Source of the DNA: an uncultured Muribaculaceae bacterium
GTDB taxonomy: Bacteria > Bacteroidota > Bacteroidia > Bacteroidales > Muribaculaceae
Direction: 5' to 3'
Assembly (NCBI GenBank): GCA_910584055.1
Contig: CAJTZS010000015.1
Span: forward strand, 1-64,000
DNA length: 64,000 nt
Part shown: positions 60,180 through 64,000 of the stretch, piece by piece
Layout: each line of letters starts with the position of its first letter
How positions within the stretch are numbered: position 1 is the stretch's first letter
Notes under the pieces: model-generated
What the model saw: the letters and a program-made list of their open reading frames with translations, nothing else
Told to the model about the DNA's origin: nothing
The model's database searches: none
Program-made: the position numbers and the translations under genes

Positions 60180-62104
60180 ATCTACTCAATCATATAGACA
60201 GTCCGGAAGAACTTAGAAAATTACTACCGGAGCAACTTCCCCAGCTATGCGCCGAGATAAGAGAATACATGATTGAAAATCTCTCTCACAATCCCGGACA
60301 TTTTGGTTCGAGCATGGGGGCTGTGGAGATTATTGTGGCACTTCATTATGTTTTCAATACTCCCCGCGATCGCGTGGTATGGGATGTGGGTCATCAGGCT
60401 TACACCCATAAACTTTTGACAGGCAGACGGGATCTTTTCCCTAATCAACGCACGGCAGGTGGTATCAGTGGATTCCCTTTCCCGGCTGAAAGCGTATATG
60501 ATACTTTTGTTTGTGGACATGCCGGAAATTCAATTTCGGCTGCACTCGGAATGGCTATTGCCGATCTTAACACCCCGGGAGAGGCCGACAGGAATACTAT
60601 CGCATTGGTAGGTGACGCTTCTATTAGTAACGGTCTTGCGTTTGAAGGATTGAACAATGCATCTAACAATCCTAACAATCTTCTTATCATTTTGAATGAT
60701 AACGATATGTCTATTGACAATCCGGTTGGCGCGATGCATCGCTATCTATCGGACATGACAACTTCTGCATCTTATAACAGGCTTCGATACAAAGTATATA
60801 ACATATTTAAGAGATTGGGGCTTGTAAATGACAAGAGGAAAGGATTGCTCCTGAGGTTTAACAATGCTGTCAAATCTCTGGTTTCAACGCAACAGAATAT
60901 TTTTGAAGGACTTAATATCCGATATTTTGGGCCGTTCGATGGCAATGACGTCAATAAGGTTGTGAAGGTATTGTCTGATATTAAGGACATGAAAGGGCCT
61001 CGTATTTTACATTTGCGTACTGTCAAAGGCAAAGGATATAAGGCTGCAGAGGAAAATCCGCAGGCATGGCATGCCCCTGGAAACTTTGATCCTGAAACCG
61101 GAGAAAAGATCGTGGCATCATCTTCCGCACCGCTGTGGCAGGAGGTTTTTGGAGACATGCTTGTTAGATTGGCGGAGAAAAACGATAAAATTGTCGGTAT
61201 CACTGCCGCTATGCTTTCCGGCACTTCGATGAATAAAATGATGAGAAAATTCCCCAAACGCACGTTTGATGTGGGTATATCGGAGGGACATGCAGTTACA
61301 TTCGCAGGTGGACTTGCAGCTGCCGGTAAAAAGCCGTTTGTGGCGATATACTCATCTTTCCTTCAACGGGGGTTTGACAATATTATTCATGATGTTGCCA
61401 TTCAGAAACTGCCGGTGGTGTTCTGCATCGACAGGGCCGGTCTTGTCGGCGAAGATGGAGTGACACATCATGGTCTTTTTGATATCGCTTACCTGAGAAT
61501 GGTTCCCGGAATGACAGTGGCCTCTCCAATGGATATTGAATCATTGAAAAAATTAATGATAACAGCAGAGGGTTTCGCCGCTCCTATAGCTGTAAGGTAT
61601 CCGCGTGGTAAGGCCAATGGGAATATAGATGCAAATGATGATATTGAAAGTTGTTTGGAGGTAGGTAAAGGAAGGAAAATTTTGTGCAATGATAATGCAC
61701 GGATAGCGGTTCTTACGATCGGTCAGGTCGGATTCGATGCATTGTCAGCTGCAGGGAAATTGCATTCAGAGGGAATATGTGTTGATGTTTTTGATATGAT
61801 CTGGGTGAAACCGATCGATGAAACATTACTAAAACATATTGCAGAAAATTACAAGGCAATTGTTACAGTTGAGGACGGTGTTAAAGAAGGAGGTTTTGGA
61901 ACGGCTGTAGTAGATTGGTTGAGTACAAATGGATATAATGTTCCTGTTGTCAAACTGGGAGTACCGGATACGTGGATATATCACGCTAAAGTTGACCAAC
62001 TGCATGCTGAGTGTGGTTTCGATTCAGAAGGAATTGTTCAAGCTGTAAAGAGTATCGCAGCCGGTATGCCGGCAGATGGAAATGTAAAACCGATGGAAGA
62101 ATGA
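60176..62104 (+). CDS. dxs: 1-deoxy-D-xylulose-5-phosphate synthase
   Basis: 642 residues. It condenses pyruvate and glyceraldehyde 3-phosphate with thiamine diphosphate, the first step of the MEP isoprenoid pathway. Visible: HNPGHFGSSMGAVEI, the ThDP motif GDASISNGLAFEGLNN, FGPFDGND, the pyrimidine-domain DRAGLVGEDGVTHHG and the transketolase C-domain. Overlaps of 4 bases with the small upstream frame and with trkA downstream imply a coupled operon. Confidence 0.97.
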   Translation: MNLLNHIDSPEELRKLLPEQLPQLCAEIREYMIENLSHNPGHFGSSMGAVEIIVALHYVFNTPRDRVVWDVGHQAYTHKLLTGRRDLFPNQRTAGGISGFPFPAESVYDTFVCGHAGNSISAALGMAIADLNTPGEADRNTIALVGDASISNGLAFEGLNNASNNPNNLLIILNDNDMSIDNPVGAMHRYLSDMTTSASYNRLRYKVYNIFKRLGLVNDKRKGLLLRFNNAVKSLVSTQQNIFEGLNIRYFGPFDGNDVNKVVKVLSDIKDMKGPRILHLRTVKGKGYKAAEENPQAWHAPGNFDPETGEKIVASSSAPLWQEVFGDMLVRLAEKNDKIVGITAAMLSGTSMNKMMRKFPKRTFDVGISEGHAVTFAGGLAAAGKKPFVAIYSSFLQRGFDNIIHDVAIQKLPVVFCIDRAGLVGEDGVTHHGLFDIAYLRMVPGMTVASPMDIESLKKLMITAEGFAAPIAVRYPRGKANGNIDANDDIESCLEVGKGRKILCNDNARIAVLTIGQVGFDALSAAGKLHSEGICVDVFDMIWVKPIDETLLKHIAENYKAIVTVEDGVKEGGFGTAVVDWLSTNGYNVPVVKLGVPDTWIYHAKVDQLHAECGFDSEGIVQAVKSIAAGMPADGNVKPMEE

Positions 62105-63435
62105 AAATTGTAATAGCCGGGGCCGGAGAAGTAGGGACTCATCTTGCAAAGATGCTGTCAAACGAAGACCAGGACATAATCTTGATCGACAATGATCAGG
62201 CGCGCCTTGACGTGATTGATTCAAATTACAATCTTATGACATGGAATGGATCCACATCTTCTTTCAACAGTCTTCGTGATGTCGGTGTCTCAAACGCGGA
62301 TCTTTATATTGCTGTGACTCCCTACGAAACCAGAAATATAACCAGTTGTGCCATAGCCAAACGACTTGGTGCGAAAAAAACAGTTGCCAGAATTGATAAC
62401 AGTGAATTCCTTATTCCTGAAAACGGAGCGGTGTTGAAAGAAGTTGGCGTTGATTTTCTTATATATCCAGAGAATATCGCCGCGCAGGAAATAGCCGTTG
62501 CGCTTTATCATAACTGGGCTCGATACTGGGGTGAGCTACATAATGGCGGATTATTATTGATAGGTGTCAAGTTGCATGGCAACTCCCCATTGATCGATTG
62601 TAAACTACGTGATCTCCCGGTTAAGACCCATGATTTCCATGTTGCAGCTATAAAAAGAAATAACGAAACGATTATTCCTAACGGTAATGATGAGATACGT
62701 AGGGATGATATTGTCTATTTTATAACGACTCCCCCATTTATTCAAGAGGTCAGGGATATATGTGGCAAGAAAAAGAGGGTTGTAAAAAAAGCGCTGATTG
62801 TTGGCGGTGGACGCATTGCTCAACGGTTTGCAAAACTATATAGCGAGGAGTTCCATCTGAAAATTATTGACAACGATCGGGAAAATTGCGAATCGATGGC
62901 AACTATGCTCCCGAATTGCGAAATTGTATACGGTGACGCCCTTGATATTGAGGTGCTCCGCGACAATAATATCTATCAATATGACGCTTTTCTCGCTTTG
63001 ACGGATTCTTCTGAAACAAATATTCTCTCTTGTCTGACAGCAAAGGAGTTCGGAGTTCCTAAAACCATTGCTGATGTTGAAAATCTTCAGTTCTTAAGTC
63101 AGGCTGAGAATCTCAATATTGGTACAACAATCAATAAGAAGCTGTTCGCATCGAGTCATATTTTTAAAATTCTTCTTGATGCCGACGAAAATAATTCTAA
63201 ATTCCTTGCCCTTGCAGATGCTGAGGTAGCTGAGATTTATGTCAAACATAATGCAAAGATCACGAAATCACCTGTGAAAGATCTCAAACTTCCTTTCGGT
63301 ATGACTCTGGCAGCATTGGTGAGGCGGAATGAAATCCAGCTGATCAGTGGTAACACTCATATTCAGGAGGGAGATTTTGTTGTGGTGTTCTGTCTTTCCG
63401 GAACAATCCATAAAATAGAAAAGTGGTTTAATTGA
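62101..63435 (+). CDS. trkA: Trk system potassium uptake protein TrkA
   Basis: 444 residues from the start at 62101, which overlaps the dxs stop as ATGA; the frame is open 90 bases further upstream inside dxs. Two TrkA-N (NAD-binding) domains, each opening with a Rossmann motif (IAGAGEVGTHLA and VGGGRIAQRFA), alternate with two TrkA-C domains. It is the cytoplasmic regulatory ring that gates the TrkH channel. trkH follows 8 bases later. Confidence 0.96.
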   Translation: MKIVIAGAGEVGTHLAKMLSNEDQDIILIDNDQARLDVIDSNYNLMTWNGSTSSFNSLRDVGVSNADLYIAVTPYETRNITSCAIAKRLGAKKTVARIDNSEFLIPENGAVLKEVGVDFLIYPENIAAQEIAVALYHNWARYWGELHNGGLLLIGVKLHGNSPLIDCKLRDLPVKTHDFHVAAIKRNNETIIPNGNDEIRRDDIVYFITTPPFIQEVRDICGKKKRVVKKALIVGGGRIAQRFAKLYSEEFHLKIIDNDRENCESMATMLPNCEIVYGDALDIEVLRDNNIYQYDAFLALTDSSETNILSCLTAKEFGVPKTIADVENLQFLSQAENLNIGTTINKKLFASSHIFKILLDADENNSKFLALADAEVAEIYVKHNAKITKSPVKDLKLPFGMTLAALVRRNEIQLISGNTHIQEGDFVVVFCLSGTIHKIEKWFN

Positions 63436-63443
63436 CATCCCGG

Positions 63444-64000
63444 ATGTTCTCTTATAAAAAACATACATATTATATCAATATATTAATGCTTTTAAGAGTT
63501 ATCGGTTATCTTTTGGTAATCGAAGCTCTGTTTATGCTGATTCCTTGTATAATAGCTTTGTTTTATAAGGAAGACGCACTATGGGATTTCTTGATGTGCG
63601 CCGGGATTTCCGGCATTTCGGGGGCTGGAATGATGTTCCTGAAACCCAGATCAAAAGATATGGGTAAAAGAGAGGCGATACTCTTGACAGGGCTTACATG
63701 GGTAATACTTTCGGCATTCGGTATGCTGCCTTTCCTTTTTGCGGGCACACACATGACAATTACCGATGCTTTCTTTGAAACCATGAGCGGTTTTACGACT
63801 ACCGGGGCATCAGTTTTGTCTACACTTACAGGAGTCCCGAAATCTATTCTGGCTTGGCGCTGTGTCGTGCAATGGATAGGCGGTCTTGGAATAATATTGT
63901 TCACACTTGCTGTCGTTCCGATGTTGAATTATTCGGGTGGAATGCAGTTGTTTAATGCGGAGGTAACCGGGATTACACATGATAAACTACGTCCTCGCGT
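63444..64000 (+). CDS. trkH: Trk potassium uptake transporter TrkH (partial)
   Basis: About 185 codons are visible; the gene runs off the right edge. The start MFSYKKHTYYINILMLL is 8 bases after the trkA stop. Several membrane segments and the first selectivity-filter region (ETMSGFTTTGASVLS) are present, followed by WIGGLGIILF, the segment after the first pore loop. It forms the K+ channel subunit with TrkA. Confidence 0.93.
   Translation, partial: MFSYKKHTYYINILMLLRVIGYLLVIEALFMLIPCIIALFYKEDALWDFLMCAGISGISGAGMMFLKPRSKDMGKREAILLTGLTWVILSAFGMLPFLFAGTHMTITDAFFETMSGFTTTGASVLSTLTGVPKSILAWRCVVQWIGGLGIILFTLAVVPMLNYSGGMQLFNAEVTGITHDKLRPR

Noticed and set aside
1..64000. tRNA, rRNA, SRP RNA, tmRNA or riboswitch genes
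   Set aside because: Intergenic regions were read for these and nothing convincing was seen; a covariance-model search would be needed to exclude them.

Overview
The window is a stretch of chromosome from a member of the Bacteroidales, most likely a gut species of the Muribaculaceae or a close relative. The family-level call is an inference. It rests on TAnnTTTG-type promoter boxes, almost no Shine-Dalgarno sites, a SprA-type secretion (T9SS) protein, an archaeal-type ProRS, DPP IV, and conserved Bacteroidetes gene pairs (ruvA-sprA, dxs-trkA-trkH, ftsK-lolA-trxB). Nearly everything is core housekeeping sequence. I see no rRNA, tRNA, CRISPR array, prophage or intact insertion sequence.

Layout. 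1-1640: an operon on the minus strand with a small radical SAM activase-like enzyme and at least two tandem genes sharing a near-identical cysteine-motif N-terminus; the first is fused to a TonB C-terminal domain. A perfect CRP/FNR-type palindrome sits about 41 bases upstream of its predicted transcription start. 2126-9658 (minus): miaA, an unknown membrane protein, DPP IV, proS and a short malic enzyme. 10217-13564 (plus): anaerobic ribonucleotide reductase nrdD-nrdG and rubrerythrin. 13911-20187 (plus): ftsY, rimO, menF, an M13 peptidase and a GIN-domain protein. 20975-29214: two paralogous AspT/YidE-type transporters flanking MerR and M23 genes (minus) and alaS plus an SH3-like secreted protein (plus). 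29276-37233 (minus): sprA and ruvA. 37330-44056 (plus): recR, GNAT, rsfS, ftsH, a Trp-rich secreted protein and a FadL-like porin. 44157-46125 (minus): trmN6 and a DEAD-box helicase. 46357-48457 (plus): a sigma factor and an NSS symporter. 48616-59900 (minus): M16 peptidase, then ftsK-lolA-trxB-dCMP deaminase-S41 protease-fau, with an L,D-transpeptidase at the head. 60009-64000 (plus): a 56-residue membrane protein, dxs, trkA and partial trkH, overlapping or closely spaced.

The most striking non-coding signal is a family of six dispersed hairpin elements of about 182-202 bp (1906, 9734, 13701, 20750, 22741, 51559). Their terminal arms, inner stem and apical stem differ in sequence between copies but keep pairing, while short segments that look unpaired are conserved. 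This covariation pattern suggests a structured RNA or a single-strand-DNA-based mobile repeat. Two copies occupy most of the predicted 5' leaders of ftsY and of a transporter gene. A separate, single-copy nested palindrome lies at 20267-20579.

Genes work together in ordinary ways: anaerobic dNTP synthesis and oxidative defence (nrdDG, rubrerythrin), membrane targeting and quality control (ftsY, ftsH, S41 protease), envelope biogenesis (lolA, L,D-transpeptidase, M23, SprA), translation and ribosome/tRNA modification (miaA, rimO, trmN6, rsfS, alaS, proS), and K+ uptake (trkA, trkH). The radical SAM/cysteine-motif operon is the best candidate for an undescribed protein system.
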